64,000 bases of DNA, taken from assembly GCA_016790635.1 (NCBI GenBank), contig JAEUOR010000070.1, forward strand, positions 109,546 through 173,545. Direction: 5' to 3'. Within the stretch, counting starts at the first letter, position 1; every line of letters starts with the position of its first letter. A model generated the notes under the pieces. The model did not search any database. It was not told where the DNA came from and was given only the letters and a program-made list of their open reading frames with translations. Both the position numbers and the translations under genes were made by a program. Shown one piece after another: positions 63,158 through 64,000 of the stretch. Source of the stretch: Burkholderiales bacterium (lineage in GTDB: Bacteria > Pseudomonadota > Gammaproteobacteria > Burkholderiales > JAEUOS01).

Positions 63158-64000
63158 CTAGTCGACCTTGATCTGCGCGTCGCGCACCACACGGCCCCAC
63201 ACCGCGAAATCGTTCTTGATCGCCGCGGCGAAGGCGTCGGGGCTGCTGTCCACACCTTGCAGACCCATGTCGGCCAGGCGGCCGGCGACCTCCGGCAATT
63301 TCATGATGCGGTTGGTCTCGGCCCCGAGCCGGGTGACGATGTCGCGCGGCGTCGCTCCCGGCAGCAGCATGCCGAACCAGCCGGAGGCTTCGAAGTCGCG
63401 CATGCCAAGCTCCGCGAAGGTCGGTACGTCCGGCAGTCCGGCAAAGCGGCGCGTCCCCGAGATCGCCAGGAACTTCATGCGGCCCGAGGCGATGTGCGAA
63501 CGCGCCGAGGCCAGGTCGATGAAACCGGACGCGACCTGGCCGCCCATCAGGTCGGTGGCCAGCGGTGCGCCGCCCTTGTAGGCAATGTGGGTCAGGTTGA
63601 GGCGATTCTGCAGGTTGAAGAGTTCGCCATGCAGGTGCGACGTGGTGCCTGCCCCGAAAGAGCCATAGGACGAGAAACGGCCGGGGTTGGCGCGCGCCTG
63701 CGCCAGGAACTCGCGCATGCTGTTGACCGGCGAAGTCGACGGCACCGCGAACAGGTTCGACGACAGGGCCAGTTGCGCGACGGGCGCAAAGTCCTTGAAC
63801 ACGTCATACGGCAGCTTGGGATTCAAATGCGGCATCTGCACCAGGGTGGTGATGCCGATCAACACCGTGTATCCGTCCGGAGCGGCCTTGGCGACCAGGT
63901 CGTTGCCGATGATGCCCGAGGCGCCGGCACGGTTTTCCACGACTACCTGCTGGCTCCAGGCGGCCTCGAGGCGGGTTGCGATCATGCGCGCGATGATGTC
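63158..64000 (-). CDS. Bug/TctC-family periplasmic binding protein, N-terminus cut by window edge
   Basis: 281 codons are visible; the frame continues past the right edge (the first in-frame ATG at 63985 is internal to the domain, since the protein already reads DIIARMIATRLEAAW). Bug blocks: VVENRAGASGIIGNDLVAKAAPDGYT, HIAYKGGAPLATDLMGGQVASGF, ending AQIKVD. The signal peptide lies outside the window. Ligand unknown. Stops 119 bp before the response regulator gene on the same strand. Confidence 0.93.
   Translation of the reverse strand, partial: DIIARMIATRLEAAWSQQVVVENRAGASGIIGNDLVAKAAPDGYTVLIGITTLVQMPHLNPKLPYDVFKDFAPVAQLALSSNLFAVPSTSPVNSMREFLAQARANPGRFSSYGSFGAGTTSHLHGELFNLQNRLNLTHIAYKGGAPLATDLMGGQVASGFIDLASARSHIASGRMKFLAISGTRRFAGLPDVPTFAELGMRDFEASGWFGMLLPGATPRDIVTRLGAETNRIMKLPEVAGRLADMGLQGVDSSPDAFAAAIKNDFAVWGRVVRDAQIKVD

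Overview
The window is a GC-rich, gene-dense bacterial chromosome segment with no rRNA, tRNA, CRISPR array, phage or insertion sequence that I can see. Several features point to a betaproteobacterium of the Burkholderiales. There are two Bug/TctC-type periplasmic binding proteins, a 16-strand-type Gram-negative porin, ThiC and COQ7 proteins of the Burkholderiales type, a MarR/enoyl-CoA hydratase/acyl-CoA dehydrogenase/aryl-CoA ligase cluster, and Mla, LPS-core (waaA, waaC) and RND efflux genes. Genus and species cannot be given from the sequence alone. Both ends cut through genes.

Left part (1-11015), signalling. A minus-strand run encodes a patatin phospholipase, a secreted barnase-type ribonuclease with its barstar inhibitor, a membrane histidine kinase and a REC-PAS-GGDEF protein cut by the left edge. 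Next comes what looks like a partner-switching module: an RsbW-like ATP-binding protein, a FecR protein and an OmpA-type lipoprotein on the plus strand, then a CHASE2-SpoIIE phosphatase, an MBL-fold hydrolase and a STAS protein on the minus strand.

11046-25192, metabolism and envelope. thiC lies behind a TPP riboswitch, followed by a Bug protein. A TetR-controlled tripartite efflux system (MFP, RND pump, then pcm, a rhodanese and a TolC-type channel) follows. There is a perfect 22-bp palindrome before tetR and a related inverted repeat at the tolC promoter. waaA, waaC and a family 2 glycosyltransferase supply LPS core steps.

25220-41835, mixed functions. This stretch holds coq7, a TPR/O-GlcNAc-transferase-like protein with two methyltransferases, a porin, and two divergent Fe(II)-dependent oxygenases. 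It continues with a MarR-controlled aryl-CoA operon (probably 2-aminobenzoate or similar) with a predicted leaderless promoter, DUF4197 and TlpA-like proteins, and an MBOAT acyltransferase with a putative partner.

41843-54173, mostly housekeeping. A minus-strand chain carries dacC, a D-amino-acid aminotransferase, ybeD, lipB, a carbamoyltransferase and lipA. The carbamoyltransferase is sandwiched between lipB and lipA. An Mla-type lipid transport operon (E-F-D-lipoprotein, then VanZ, ferredoxin and hydrolase) and birA follow.

54159-64000. The most striking locus is a single 2134-residue ORF joining a ChoD-like GMC oxidoreductase, an alpha/beta hydrolase and a PhoD-type phosphatase. It lies directly behind a hybrid histidine kinase and a NarL/LuxR-type response regulator in what looks like one operon, with a 7-2-7 inverted repeat upstream. 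A Bug protein cut by the right edge ends the window.
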